A stretch of DNA of 64,000 nucleotides, taken from contig NZ_CP014230.1 in the NCBI RefSeq assembly GCF_001553625.1, forward strand, positions 2,294,001 to 2,358,000. The letters are read 5' to 3'. The DNA is from Desulfomicrobium orale DSM 12838. GTDB taxonomy: Bacteria; Desulfobacterota; Desulfovibrionia; Desulfovibrionales; Desulfomicrobiaceae. How positions within the stretch are numbered: the stretch's first letter is position 1; every line of letters starts with the position of its first letter. Under the pieces are notes generated by a model, which made no database searches, was not told the DNA's origin, and worked only from the letters and a program-made list of their open reading frames with translations. This document shows, one piece after another, positions 19,256 to 29,126 of the stretch. Both the position numbers and the translations under genes were made by a program.

Positions 19256-20146
19256 ATGAAAATACTGGTATTCGGCGCGACCGGGTTCGTGGGCGGCCGA
19301 CTTGTGCCGCACCTTGCCGCCAGAGGGCACAAGGTGACCGTGGCCGCCCGGTCCGCTGCCGTATTTCCCGGCGAAGTGCGAACCATCCTGGCCGATCCCA
19401 TGAAACCGGGCGCCTGGAGCGGCGCCGTTGAAAACTCTGACGCCGTCGTCAACCTGGCCGGAGCCCCGATAACTCTTCGCTGGAACCGGGCGAACCGCAA
19501 AGAAATTCTGGAATCCCGCGCCACAGGCACCAGAAACATTGTGGAGGCCATGCGCCGGGGGCCGGCCAAAACACTGCTCTGTGCGGGAGCAACAGGATAT
19601 TACGGGCACGGAGGGGATCTCGTTCTGACCGAAGCCAGCCCGCGCGGCCAAGGGTTTCTCTCCGATGTCGCCGCAGCCTGGCAGGACGAAGCCATGCGTG
19701 CGGAAACCTTTGGGCACCGCGTGGTCATCCCGCGCATGGGGGTGGTTCTGGGCCATGGCGGCATGTTGGCCCGGCTGCGCCCGTTCTTTTCTCTGGGGCT
19801 GGGCGGCCGTCTGGGTCCGGGACGGCAGTGGTTTCCGTGGATTCACATCCAGGATCTGATTCGAGTCATCGCTTTTCTGCTGGAAAATCCAGAGGCCCGG
19901 GGCGTGTTCAATGCCTGCGCTCCCGCTCCCGTGACCAACGCGGAATTCACCCGCACTCTGTCCCGTATCCTGCGCCGACCAGCCCTGCTCCCTGTCCTGG
20001 CCCCGATTCTGCGCCTGTTCATGGGCGAACAGGCCGACCTGCTCCTGAACAGCCAACGCTGCATTCCCACCCACTTGGAATCCATGCACTTTCAGTTCAC
20101 CTTTCCGGAACTGCGGCCGGCCCTAGAAAATCTTTTTCTGACGTGA
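19256..20146 (+). CDS. TIGR01777-type epimerase (YfcH-like SDR)
   Basis: 296 aa, beginning MKILVFGATGFVGGRLV, the Rossmann GxxGxxG for NAD(P) binding. Further conserved points are VVNLAGAPI, ESRATGTRNIVEAM and ATGYYGHGGD, the last replacing the usual YxxxK neighbourhood, as in YfcH proteins, then FPWIHIQDLIRVIAFLL. It starts 18 bases after nifU and may be co-transcribed. Substrate unknown for the family. Confidence 0.9.
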   Translation: MKILVFGATGFVGGRLVPHLAARGHKVTVAARSAAVFPGEVRTILADPMKPGAWSGAVENSDAVVNLAGAPITLRWNRANRKEILESRATGTRNIVEAMRRGPAKTLLCAGATGYYGHGGDLVLTEASPRGQGFLSDVAAAWQDEAMRAETFGHRVVIPRMGVVLGHGGMLARLRPFFSLGLGGRLGPGRQWFPWIHIQDLIRVIAFLLENPEARGVFNACAPAPVTNAEFTRTLSRILRRPALLPVLAPILRLFMGEQADLLLNSQRCIPTHLESMHFQFTFPELRPALENLFLT

Positions 20147-20364
20147 AAACGCGCTGATTCCCGAATTCCGTCTGTCTCCGTAAACAAAACGGCATTTCCC
20201 TCTGCACACAAGGGCACTGTAAGCCGGACAGCCATCTGTTGATCACAGAACAATCCTGGCCAATGCGGGCAGGACCCATCGCGCTCATTGAATCGACCCT
20301 TTTCCTGACGGCTTGTCTGTAATTCCGGCCTCGTGTAGGAGAATCGTTTTCCAAGAGGCTCCCC

Positions 20365-20808
20365 ATGTCAGAAAAAAGCCATGCTCAAAGCATCGCCGAC
20401 GCCCTGTTCCGCATGATCCAGGCCGCCAAGGACCAAGGCGTTGCAGTGGATAAAGGATTTCGCAACCAGGCCATGTCCGAACCGGATATAACCCTAGCTT
20501 ACCTCTTTCTGAACAAAACCGACCTGTTCAAGATTCCGGCCCTGCCCATGCAGGTCAAAAGCCAAGTACTTCGCTCCAATGCTTTGGCAGTGATTGAAAC
20601 CAGAAACGGCAAAAATACCTGGCGAACGGCAGGGGTACATCTGATCTGGTCCGGCGCCGCGCCCTGCTCTGAGGTGGCGTCGGCCGGAGAAATGCTGGAG
20701 GGCATCCGCATTCAGGGTCTGACCGCGTTCGCCGCCCAGCTGAAAGCCGTACGCGGAAGCCGCGCCCACTCCATCGAACCATCGATCAGACCGGCGGATG
20801 AAGAATAA
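20365..20808 (+). CDS. Conserved-looking hypothetical protein, 147 aa
   Basis: I do not recognise a family. It is a soluble protein with no signal peptide or membrane segment: an N-terminal helix rich in Ala/Gln, a central hydrophobic/basic part (VKSQVLRSNALAVIETRNGK) and a polar tail. Codon use looks like that of the neighbouring backbone genes, and the start has a usable GAGGC upstream. It is followed after 48 bases by the DUF445 gene on the same strand. Confidence 0.65.
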   Translation: MSEKSHAQSIADALFRMIQAAKDQGVAVDKGFRNQAMSEPDITLAYLFLNKTDLFKIPALPMQVKSQVLRSNALAVIETRNGKNTWRTAGVHLIWSGAAPCSEVASAGEMLEGIRIQGLTAFAAQLKAVRGSRAHSIEPSIRPADEE

Positions 20809-20856
20809 ATCTCTTTACAAAACTCCCGCACTTCAAAATCCAACAAGGACTGCCTC

Positions 20857-21453
20857 ATGCTGCTGAAAATCTGTTTTTCCGTGGTCATCTGCGCCTTCAT
20901 CGGGTGGATCACCAACTTCATCGCCATCAAAATGCTCTTCCACCCCAGACGACCCGTACAGTTGGGTTCCCTCACGGTGCAGGGCATCTTCCCCAAGCGT
21001 CAAAAGGCTCTGGCTTTGAACCTTGCAGCGGCCATCGAGGGGGAGCTTCTCTCGCATCAGGATATCCGCGGCGCCATGCACCATCCGGATTTTTCCGCCC
21101 GGCTCAGGGAAAAAATCCTGGCAAGTTTCACAGACTTTCTGGGTACGCGCCTGACCAGCCTGCACCCCATGGTGGGGATGTTTCTGGACGGGACCATGAT
21201 GGAGAAAATCAGGGAGCTTCTGGAAGCGGAGCTGGACCGCATCGTTCCCGGTCTGCTGGAAACGGCGGCGGATGAGCTGGAGCAGGCTCTGGACCTGCGG
21301 AAGGTCATTCAGGAAAAGATCGAAAGCCTGTCCATGGAACGGCTGGAGACACTGCTCATGTCCATCATGGCCAGAGAATTCCGCTTCATCGAGGTAGTGG
21401 GCGCAGTCCTCGGAGCGCTCATCGGTCTGACCCAGGGACTGCTCTTTTTCTGA
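20857..21453 (+). CDS. DUF445 membrane-associated protein
   Basis: 198 aa with an N-terminal membrane helix (about residues 3-20) opening into IGWITNFIAIKMLFHPRRPV, the hallmark of DUF445/YheB-like proteins, an amphipathic middle, and a second hydrophobic segment at the C-terminus (VVGAVLGALIGLTQGLLFF). The family is membrane-bound with unknown function. The gene ends naturally about 90 bases before IS copy 2, so it is not disrupted. Confidence 0.85.
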   Translation: MLLKICFSVVICAFIGWITNFIAIKMLFHPRRPVQLGSLTVQGIFPKRQKALALNLAAAIEGELLSHQDIRGAMHHPDFSARLREKILASFTDFLGTRLTSLHPMVGMFLDGTMMEKIRELLEAELDRIVPGLLETAADELEQALDLRKVIQEKIESLSMERLETLLMSIMAREFRFIEVVGAVLGALIGLTQGLLFF

Positions 21454-21546
21454 GAAACCGGCTTAGACAGGAGCCATCTTCACAATCATCCAAGGAGAAT
21501 GATGATACAGTGGAGTTGTGTCATGCCCAGAAAGTATATTTCGCAT

Positions 21547-22806
21547 CATTGCTGTCCGGCTAAGCGATGTAATCTAACAGTGTGAAGTTATATGAATTAT
21601 CGAATTTTCGTCGTCTGGGATTCAGGAGTTCATCCAAGGAGGCCTCGCCGAGCAGGTTGAGTTGAATGAGCTGGAAGAGTTGCTGTACGGAGAGTCCGAG
21701 ACGGCTGAGGAATTTCTGGTACGCGAGGAGCAGGTAAACCGTCAGGGCCGTGTAAATCTGGATCAGAACCGCATTTTCCGAGTTGCCGACGAAGGTCTTT
21801 ATGCGCAAATTTTGTTTGATTTCCTTGAAGAAGAGCTCGATTTGCCAGCGGTCTTTATAGATGTCGGCGATGGTTTTCGCCGAAAGCCGGAAATGGTTGG
21901 TCAAAAATTCGTAGTGTTTCCCGGTTTCCTGGTCACGATAGCCGATACGGCGCAAGCGTAAGGATTTTCCCCGGCTGGAGACTTCAATGATGTGATCGGA
22001 AGTAACGCCGGTCTTGCGATTCACGAGGCGGCGCTCCAGGAGTTTGAAAACGGCGTTGCGCTTGAGCCGGGTCACAAAAAAGACACCCTTTGCCCCGAGG
22101 ATCCGAAACCAGGGATAGCTGATGAAGCCCTTGTCAAAGACCACGATGGAGCCCCTGGGCAACTCCATAGCCTGAGCTATGCGGCTTTCATGGGTTTTGG
22201 CGTCGGTGACGGTTGCGAAAGCCGGGATATGGCCATCGTGATCCAGCAAGGTATGTACTTTGACGCCGCCCTTGGCCTGCCGAAACGAGGCCCAGGGAAA
22301 AAGCGACAGGCAAAGCTTTATGGTGGTGGCGTCCAGACTGAACAATTTGGATTTGAAACGGAATTTGTGCTTCGGGGCTTTTGCGGCGCACAGGCCGTAC
22401 ATCTCGGCGAACAGATCCTTGAAAAAGCCTACGGGGCGAGAATTGTTCGCGTCAGCAAAGGTCGAGCGGGCCACGTTTTTCAGTCCCCAGTGATACAGGC
22501 GGTTTCCCGCAGCCTCAAGGCAGCGCAGGCCATCGCGCATGGAACGTCTTGCGGCAAGCTGGATGAAGGCCATGACCGTGAACTGCTCCTTGAAACCGAA
22601 TTGACGCGACGAGCGCCCGGTTTTGTGCCGTCTTTCGAGTTTCTGAAAAACATGTCTGGGAATCAGAGATAGCGTCTGGGAGAATAGTGTATTATGGTGA
22701 CTCAAGTCCAGAATCTCCTTGTGTGGCAAGATGTTGTGGTGATTTCTTTTACCACACATCGCTGAGATTTTGGACTCTTTTCTTATCCCTTAGCCGGACA
22801 GCAATG
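21547..22806 (-). mobile_element. IS4-family insertion sequence, copy 2 of 4
   Basis: 1260 bp, same 18-bp terminal repeats, transposase on the minus strand. The flanking 9-mers differ (ATTTCGCAT on the left, AGCCGACAT on the right), so no target duplication is present and the two sides were probably joined by recombination between IS copies. A short open start on the left (ATG about 21523) is cut by the element. Confidence 0.93.
21560..22759 (-). CDS. IS4-family DDE transposase, copy 2
   Basis: Intact 399-aa frame with the same D, D, E motifs as copy 1. Its protein matches copy 4 in the variable region (KGFISYPWFRI), so copies 2 and 4 are the closest pair in the window. TTG 22705, preceded by AAGGAG, is an alternative start. 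Confidence 0.93.
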   Translation of the reverse strand: MCGKRNHHNILPHKEILDLSHHNTLFSQTLSLIPRHVFQKLERRHKTGRSSRQFGFKEQFTVMAFIQLAARRSMRDGLRCLEAAGNRLYHWGLKNVARSTFADANNSRPVGFFKDLFAEMYGLCAAKAPKHKFRFKSKLFSLDATTIKLCLSLFPWASFRQAKGGVKVHTLLDHDGHIPAFATVTDAKTHESRIAQAMELPRGSIVVFDKGFISYPWFRILGAKGVFFVTRLKRNAVFKLLERRLVNRKTGVTSDHIIEVSSRGKSLRLRRIGYRDQETGKHYEFLTNHFRLSAKTIADIYKDRWQIELFFKEIKQNLRIKTFVGNSENAVLIQIYTALTVYLLLAYQKFLSRLGLSVQQLFQLIQLNLLGEASLDELLNPRRRKFDNSYNFTLLDYIA

Positions 22807-22971
22807 AGCCGACATCTCTGCGAGGGCTCTCCGAGAGGCAAAGATATAGATGGTGAATCCGAGTGATGGATCAGGCGAATCAACTGAAGACGGGACGGAG
22901 AGTAAGGCCCGAAACTCAATCGAGCCCGAACAATCCACATGGATTGAACCGGGCTCGACTGTTTTGATATC

Positions 22972-23046
<75 letters not shown>

Positions 23047-23054
23047 ATTGATGC

Positions 23055-23129
<75 letters not shown>

Positions 23130-23134
23130 TTTTG

Positions 23135-23209
<75 letters not shown>

Positions 23210-23383
23210 TCAACAGGAAGCTGTGTCTATAAAGACCTACACCGACTGTCAATCAAAAAAATACTCTGCCCTTCATCCGGGGTGATGCGAACATGCGCGG
23301 AAATCCGCATCAAGCCTTTACTTTTTTCCAGGCACCGCATAGAAAGCCACACTCGAACGAACAAGGCCCGAAGGAGGACATGT

Positions 23384-23746
23384 ATGGAAGCCAAAGACCT
23401 TGAGTTCTTCAGAGAATACCTCACACAGATGATCGACGATATTCAGCGGCAAGGCGAGGCGACCATCGAAGATATGTCGGAAAATGTGGAGTATTACTCC
23501 GACCCCGCCGACAGAGCTTCCGCCGAGTCGGACCGGACCTTCACCCTGCGCCTGCGGGACCGGGACAGGAAACTGGTCAAGAAAATCAACGAGGCACTGG
23601 ACAGGATAGACGATGGTTCTTTCGGCGTGTGCGAAGACTGCGGGGGAGACATCGGCATTCCGCGCCTCAAGGCCCGGCCTGTGACGACGCTGTGCATCGA
23701 ATGCAAAAGCCGCCGGGAAGAGGAAGAACGGCTGCGCGGCGACTAG
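23384..23746 (+). CDS. dksA: DksA/TraR-family zinc-finger transcription regulator
   Basis: 120 aa from ATG 23384, with AAGGAGG 6 bases upstream. A long N-terminal coiled coil (residues 1-75) carries the acidic tip DPADRAS (D40 and D43, equivalent to DksA catalytic-tip aspartates), then a C4 zinc finger with C83, C86, C104 and C107 (CEDCGG and CIEC). It binds RNA polymerase in the secondary channel and works with ppGpp. Transcribed away from the tRNA cluster. Confidence 0.93.
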   Translation: MEAKDLEFFREYLTQMIDDIQRQGEATIEDMSENVEYYSDPADRASAESDRTFTLRLRDRDRKLVKKINEALDRIDDGSFGVCEDCGGDIGIPRLKARPVTTLCIECKSRREEEERLRGD

Positions 23747-24044
23747 GACGCGACAGACATCTTTTTACAGGCGCACTCCAACCGGGGCGCGCTTTTTTGT
23801 CCGGCCCGCCGGACAGACATCTTTCAGAAAGCCTTTTTGCTGTCCCTCATTTGCCACCAGACGGTCTCTTTGGTATCTTATTGCACATGCTTCCGGTTCC
23901 ACCGGGAACATGACCGGGCCAAAATCCATCGGAAGATGATTCTGTTTTCCAAGCCAATATTCTGGAAGCCGGATGCCCCGCATCCGTCCCGGCCGAACCG
24001 CAGCCGCGCATTTGCCGGAAGTCCGTGCGCAAGGAGACATGTCC
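23747..24044. other. Intergenic region between dksA and the EF-hand gene
   Basis: About 300 bases. A GC-rich imperfect hairpin followed by six T near 23782-23806 could terminate dksA. No further gene or RNA is recognisable. The region ends with AAGGAG at about 24031 before the next gene. Confidence 0.4.
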
Positions 24045-26315
24045 ATGCCCCCTTCCTCTCATCATTGGCGTTTTTTCCGCATTGGCGGATTTGACCAGGT
24101 CAGGCTCGAAACGGCCCAGGATCTGCTTCACCTGGACGAGCTGGACCAGAAACTCTGGGCGGCCCTGAGCTGTCCGGTTCACGGCCTGGAATTCGATCCG
24201 CGCACTCTGACCATGCTCGACACTGACGACGACGGCCGTGTCCGGGTTCCCGAAGTTCTGGAAGCCGTAAGATGGACCGCCTCCGCGCTCAAAAACATGG
24301 ACGGCCTCATTGCCGGACATTCCTATCTGTCTCTGGCCGACATCGACGACTCCCATCCCGAAGGCCGCGCCCTGCTGGCTTCGGCCCGCCATATCCTGAA
24401 GTATCTGGACAAACCCGACGCCATGCGGATCACCATCGAGGACTTGGACAGCACACAGGAGCTTCTCCAGAACTCCCTGCTGAATGGAGATGGCGTGGTC
24501 ATTCCGGCCAGCGCGGACAATCCCGAGCTGAAAATCCTGATCGAGGAAGTGATGTCCACCATGGGTACGGTCATGGACCGCAGCGGACAGGAAGGCATTT
24601 CCTCGGAGCAGGCCGCCGCGTTTTTCGATGAAGCCGCCCAATATGTTGCGTGGCGGCATGAAGCCCGGCTCAGGGCTGAAAGCGTTCTGCCCTTCGGAGA
24701 CAACACTCCGGCTGCGGCCGAAGCATTTTTCGCCCTGCGCCCCAAAATCGACGACTTTTTCACCCGTTGCGGACTGGCCGCTTTCGATTCCAGAGCCGAA
24801 GAGCCGCTCAACCCGTCTCTGGGCACATACGAAACCCTGGCGGCTCAGGAGCTTGGAACCACTGACGATCTGGCCCGCTTCCCGCTGGCCAAGGTCAAGA
24901 TGACCCGGACCCTGCCCCTGAAAACCGGACTGAACCCCGCCTGGGAAGCCCTCATGGGCGTTCTGAGAGAAATGGCGCTCATCCCCATGTTCGGCGATGA
25001 GGAATATCTGGGTATCGAACAGTGGCAACAGGTCAAGGCGGCTTTCGCCGACCACGAGGCCTGGCTGGCGGAAAAAGCCGGAACCAGAGTGGAAGGGATC
25101 GGACTGGAGCGCCTGCAATCCATTCTTTCCAGCCCGGCCCGCATGGAGCTGGAAGCCCTCATTGCCAGGGATCTGGAGCTGAGCGAACAGGTGGACAGCT
25201 TCGACAAGGTGGCCCGGCTGACCTACTTCACCCGCGACCTGATGATCCTCCTGAACAATTTCGTCACATTCTACGACTTCTACTCGCAGAAGCGCAAAGC
25301 CATCTTCCAGGCGGGGACCCTGTATCTGGACGGCCGGGCCTGCGAACTGTGCGTACGGGTGGACGACATGGATGCGCACCAGGTTCTGGCCACTCTGAGC
25401 CGGACGTACCTGGTTTACTGCCAATGCCGGAGACGCAACAGCGAGGAGCAGATGACCATCGCCGCGGCCTTCACCAACGGCGACTCCGACAACCTGATGG
25501 TGGGCCGCAACGGCATCTTCTACGACAGAAACGGCAATGACTGGGATGCCACCATCATCAAACTCATCGAACATCCCATCAGCGTGCGACAGGCGTTCTG
25601 GTCGCCATACAAACGAGCGGGCCGCATGATCGGCGAACAGATCGAAAAATTCGCCGCGGCCAAGGACAAGGCGGTGGAGGAAAGCGCCGGTGCCAAGGTG
25701 GCGACCCTGGGCGCTCCGGCAGCCGAACCGGGCAAGGCTCCCGCGCCCTTCGATGTGGGCAAGTTCGCCGGTATTTTCGCCGCCATCGGCCTCGCTCTGG
25801 GGGCGATCGGCACGGCCCTGGCCGCCGTACTGAGCGGATTTCTCTCCCTGGCGCTGTGGCAGATGCCGCTGGCCGTAGGAGGAATACTGCTGGTCATTTC
25901 CGGGCCGTCCATGCTCATCGCCTACATGAAGCTGCGGCAGCGGAACCTAGGCCCCATTCTCGATGCCGGAGGATGGGCCGTGAACAGCAAGGCCAAAATC
26001 AATATTCCTTTTGGAACCACGTTGACCAAGGTGGCCGCACTGCCTCCGGGGGCCGAACGTTCCCTGCGCGATCCCTTCGCCGAAAAGAGAACGCCCTGGA
26101 AGCGCTGGGTGGCGCTGATCATCCTGATCGTGATCCTGAGTCTGGCCTGGGACAAGGGATATATCCAGCAGTTGAGCGAGAAGCTGAAGTCATCCGTACA
26201 GACTCAGGAACCGGCTCCCCAGCCCGAGGAAAAGCCCGCGCAGCCGGCTGCGGAAAAGGCAGCTCCCGAACCCGCCACACCGGCCGCTCCGGAGGAAAAA
26301 CCAGCTGCACAGTAA
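24045..26315 (+). CDS. Large membrane protein with an N-terminal EF-hand loop
   Basis: 756 aa from ATG 24045 (AAGGAG 8 bases upstream; ATG 24039 is too close). Residues 59-70 read DTDDDGRVRVPE, a canonical EF-hand loop with D at 1, 3 and 5, G at 6 and E at 12. A long soluble Ala/Glu-rich region follows, with a central conserved-looking block around LYLDGRACELCVRVDD and YCQCRRR. Two or three hydrophobic segments lie at about 575-640 and one at about 690 (WVALIILIVILSLAW), then a Pro/Ala/Glu-rich tail. No catalytic family is recognised. It is followed by a strong terminator, so it is monocistronic. Confidence 0.85.
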   Translation: MPPSSHHWRFFRIGGFDQVRLETAQDLLHLDELDQKLWAALSCPVHGLEFDPRTLTMLDTDDDGRVRVPEVLEAVRWTASALKNMDGLIAGHSYLSLADIDDSHPEGRALLASARHILKYLDKPDAMRITIEDLDSTQELLQNSLLNGDGVVIPASADNPELKILIEEVMSTMGTVMDRSGQEGISSEQAAAFFDEAAQYVAWRHEARLRAESVLPFGDNTPAAAEAFFALRPKIDDFFTRCGLAAFDSRAEEPLNPSLGTYETLAAQELGTTDDLARFPLAKVKMTRTLPLKTGLNPAWEALMGVLREMALIPMFGDEEYLGIEQWQQVKAAFADHEAWLAEKAGTRVEGIGLERLQSILSSPARMELEALIARDLELSEQVDSFDKVARLTYFTRDLMILLNNFVTFYDFYSQKRKAIFQAGTLYLDGRACELCVRVDDMDAHQVLATLSRTYLVYCQCRRRNSEEQMTIAAAFTNGDSDNLMVGRNGIFYDRNGNDWDATIIKLIEHPISVRQAFWSPYKRAGRMIGEQIEKFAAAKDKAVEESAGAKVATLGAPAAEPGKAPAPFDVGKFAGIFAAIGLALGAIGTALAAVLSGFLSLALWQMPLAVGGILLVISGPSMLIAYMKLRQRNLGPILDAGGWAVNSKAKINIPFGTTLTKVAALPPGAERSLRDPFAEKRTPWKRWVALIILIVILSLAWDKGYIQQLSEKLKSSVQTQEPAPQPEEKPAQPAAEKAAPEPATPAAPEEKPAAQ

Positions 26316-26319
26316 AACT

Positions 26320-26348
26320 GAAACGGCCCGGATGATCCGGGCCGTTTC
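26320..26348 (+). terminator. Intrinsic terminator of the EF-hand gene
   Basis: A 14-bp-arm inverted repeat (GAAACGGCCCGGAT / ATCCGGGCCGTTTC) just after the stop, followed by an AT-rich stretch. Strong hairpin, modest T-tract. Confidence 0.85.
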
Positions 26349-26513
26349 AAATTTGAATGTTGTCGCTTTTGGGTGTGGAATGCGTAACCAATTTTTGTTT
26401 GAAGCATACTTAATGGAGCCAGGGATTCTCATGTCTATTTACGCTCCAATATCTTTTTGAATGTGCCCCCACTTCCCGAAAATGCTGCATTCAGCTCTCT
26501 TACCAAGCCCGAT

Positions 26514-26741
26514 TTATCTCCTCCATGGAAAATAGCGGCTTACGGCCTCCCAAGCATACCGCAGGCCGCGCGCTACGAACAGACCCAGCACCGTCAGCAA
26601 AGCGGCATTGGTCTTCAGTGCCTGGGAGAATGACTCCCAAAAGTATCTCTTGGCCCGCTGGTAGTCTTCTTCGACCCGCGTCGCCGAATGCTCTTTCTGG
26701 TCATTTTCTTTCACAGGCACAAGGCTGTCTTCTTTTTTCAC
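26514..26741 (-). CDS. Small hypothetical membrane protein, 75 aa
   Basis: Starts 3 bases after the transglutaminase gene stops, so it belongs to that operon. Charged N-terminal half (MKKEDSLVPVKENDQKEHS) and one hydrophobic segment (ALLTVLGLFVARGLRYAW, about residues 46-63), ending RYFPWRR. No family recognised; the coupling makes it likely to be a real gene. Confidence 0.62.
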   Translation of the reverse strand: MKKEDSLVPVKENDQKEHSATRVEEDYQRAKRYFWESFSQALKTNAALLTVLGLFVARGLRYAWEAVSRYFPWRR

Positions 26742-26744
26742 CGC

Positions 26745-28673
26745 TCACTTCCTCCGCGTAAAAGCCCGCACCAGCTCCTCCAGTTGGTCCTCACCGCGCT
26801 CCGCTCCGGCATAGCGCAGGGCCACATATTCCCGCACCACAGGTTCCGCCGCTTCAGCCAGATGAGGATGCCGCGCCGTAAAGCGGGCCAGATGAGTCAA
26901 CGGACCGTCGCTTCGATGTGCCGGTACACCCAGAGCAGCGCACGCGGCCAGAAATCGCAGATACAGCTCCCGCGCTCTGTCCCGCCTGAAGGCCGGACGC
27001 CGCAGAGAATTCCAGGTCACAGCGGACAGAAAAATTCCGAATCCCAGAGCCACGGCTGCAATCACGCGTCCCATGCCGCCGGAAGAAAGACCCAGCCGTT
27101 CCCACAGGCCGCGCTGCCGCTCGTAGTTGAATCCGAGCATCCACTGATTCCAGGAGTTGTTGGCCGCGTCCCACCCCAGACGGAAAAAACGGAACACACG
27201 GGAAAACATCTTCACGCCTCCGGCCGGGAGCAAACCCTCCGCCCGGGGTGCAAACTGTCCGGACCCGCCGGTCAGGCGCTGCGGCGCGATGACGGAGGTG
27301 GGGTCCACCCGTTCCCAGCCGCCATCCATCCATACCTCGACCCACGCATGGGCCTCGGACTGGCGGACCAGCAGGTACCCGCCCATGGGATTGACCTCGC
27401 CACCCTGATACCCCACCACGATGCGGGCCGGTACGCCCGCCGCGCGCATCACAAAGGCCATGGCCGAGGCGTAGTGCTCGCAGTACCCTGTGCGGGACGC
27501 GAAAAGAAAATGATCGACGATGTCGTTTTCTCCCGTCGCTCCGGGGCTCAGGGTGTAGGAAAAGCCCCCCTCACGCAGCAGACGCAGAAATGCCCCGACG
27601 GCTTCCCGCGCCGGTTTTCCGGCCCACTGCCGGGCCAGATCCCGGCTGCGCGGATTGCCGCCGGGCAGTTTCACGGCCCACGCTCCGGGCGGCGCCGAAC
27701 GGTCCGGTCCGGGTGCCACAGCCATGGTGTAACGCACCCTGAACCGCAGAGGGATCTGGGCCTCCAGCACCTGGCCTTCGCCGAGCGTGATGCCCCGGCG
27801 GGAAACGGGCGCAGGCAGGTCCAGAGCGAAAATCCATTTCCCGCTGTGCGGCTCAAGGGTGACCGTGTACTCGCTTCCCTTGTTTCCGGGTACGGACTCC
27901 ACCGGCCGGAAAGGCCGTTTCCGCGACCACACCCGGCCATCAAAACTGTCCAGCACCTGGCCGCGCCAGTACAGGGTTTCCACAGGCGGCACGGGACCCG
28001 CAAAGTCCACCCGGAAGGCCACTTCGCCGGACAGGGCCAGATCGCTCACGGAACCGGGATCCAGCGTGTCGCTGAAGCCGCTCACCCCCTTGCCCCTGTC
28101 GTTGTAAACTCCCCACAGCACACCCTGAAGACGCGGGAAAAAGATGAAAAGAAAGATGGCCAGAGGCAGGGCCTGAAGCAGTATCTTCATGCCGCGGCGC
28201 AGGGCCGGGCAGGGCGAGACGTCTCCGGAATGCAGATAGGCCAGGGCTCCGGTAACGGCCGCCACGGAGAAGAACATGTAGGCGGTCATGGGCAGTGACT
28301 CGGAGTAAAGTACGTTGGTCACCACCACGAAATAGGACAAAAAGGAAAGGGCCAGCACATCCCGCAGAGATTTGCTCTCCACCGCCTTGAGCCCGAGCAT
28401 GAGCATAAGCAGGGTCACACCCGCGTCCTCGCCGAAAGACCGCCCGTATGCGCTGAACACCATACCCAGACAATACAGGGCCAGCACGACCAGCAGCCAT
28501 CTGGGCGGCGTGGGCCAGGAGCGGAACTGCATGCCCAGTGCATAGCCCCAGGCCGAAAAGAGAAATACGCTGACGAACGGAGAAATGTGGAACAGATGAG
28601 GAGCAAAAGCGATGGCCGCGGCAGCCAGTACGGCCCGGAAACGGCCGCGGTCGCAACCCGTGATGCCGTTCAT
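26745..28673 (-). CDS. TgpA-type transmembrane transglutaminase-like protein (DUF3488 and DUF4129)
   Basis: 642 aa: about six N-terminal membrane helices (residues 10-190, DUF3488), a periplasmic transglutaminase-like domain with catalytic Cys in SRTGYCEHYASAMAF, His in SEAHAWVEVWMDG and Asp in VDPTSVIAP, then a further membrane helix and a C-terminal DUF4129 tail. It follows a truncated DUF58 gene with a 4-base overlap, matching the usual MoxR-DUF58-TgpA order. The family is cell-envelope-linked; its substrate is not established here. Confidence 0.9.
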   Translation of the reverse strand: MNGITGCDRGRFRAVLAAAAIAFAPHLFHISPFVSVFLFSAWGYALGMQFRSWPTPPRWLLVVLALYCLGMVFSAYGRSFGEDAGVTLLMLMLGLKAVESKSLRDVLALSFLSYFVVVTNVLYSESLPMTAYMFFSVAAVTGALAYLHSGDVSPCPALRRGMKILLQALPLAIFLFIFFPRLQGVLWGVYNDRGKGVSGFSDTLDPGSVSDLALSGEVAFRVDFAGPVPPVETLYWRGQVLDSFDGRVWSRKRPFRPVESVPGNKGSEYTVTLEPHSGKWIFALDLPAPVSRRGITLGEGQVLEAQIPLRFRVRYTMAVAPGPDRSAPPGAWAVKLPGGNPRSRDLARQWAGKPAREAVGAFLRLLREGGFSYTLSPGATGENDIVDHFLFASRTGYCEHYASAMAFVMRAAGVPARIVVGYQGGEVNPMGGYLLVRQSEAHAWVEVWMDGGWERVDPTSVIAPQRLTGGSGQFAPRAEGLLPAGGVKMFSRVFRFFRLGWDAANNSWNQWMLGFNYERQRGLWERLGLSSGGMGRVIAAVALGFGIFLSAVTWNSLRRPAFRRDRARELYLRFLAACAALGVPAHRSDGPLTHLARFTARHPHLAEAAEPVVREYVALRYAGAERGEDQLEELVRAFTRRK

Positions 28674-29126
28674 GATTCCTCCGGCATCAGAGCCAGCGCT
28701 TCCATGCAGGTATGTGCATGAACCGCGCCCGCACCGGGAGCAATGTCCCCGCCGGGCAAACGCAGCGCGTAGCGGCGGCCTTCCCGTTCGGCTTCCAGCA
28801 CCAGACCGGCCAGACGGCTGATGCGCTCCTCGTAGCCGAATCCGGCCAGGGCGTTCCAGTCGAGAAAGACGGTGCGCGCCGCTCTGACCTGAAACTCCTT
28901 GGAGAAGAGTCCCATGCCGCGCGCCGACGCCTTCCAGGAAATGCGGGAAAGATGATCGCCGGGCTGATACGGCCGGATTTCCGATACCTCGCCGGACGAA
29001 TCCGCCGCCCCGCCAAGCCCTTCATCACCCTGTCCACCCAGCAACTGCCGGATCCGGAGATCCGGAGGCAACGGTTTCGGATACACCAGCCCGGACACGG
29101 ACAGCTGAAGGGGACTCCAGGCCCTA
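28670..29126 (-). pseudogene. DUF58 protein, 5' end removed by IS5-type insertion
   Basis: Contains the DUF58 core SGEVSEIRPYQPGDHLSRISWKAS and ends with a 4-base overlap into the transglutaminase gene. DUF58 proteins are normally 300-400 aa with N-terminal membrane helices; here only about 150 aa remain and the frame ends at the left end of an IS5-type element at 29127. The upstream MoxR-type ATPase expected in this cluster is absent. The remnant could still be translated from an internal start but is probably non-functional. Confidence 0.85.

Noticed and set aside
17426..20089. 887-codon open frame on the minus strand
   Set aside because: It is antisense to nifS, nifU and the epimerase, all with clear motifs; long antisense frames arise from the GC-rich codon pattern.
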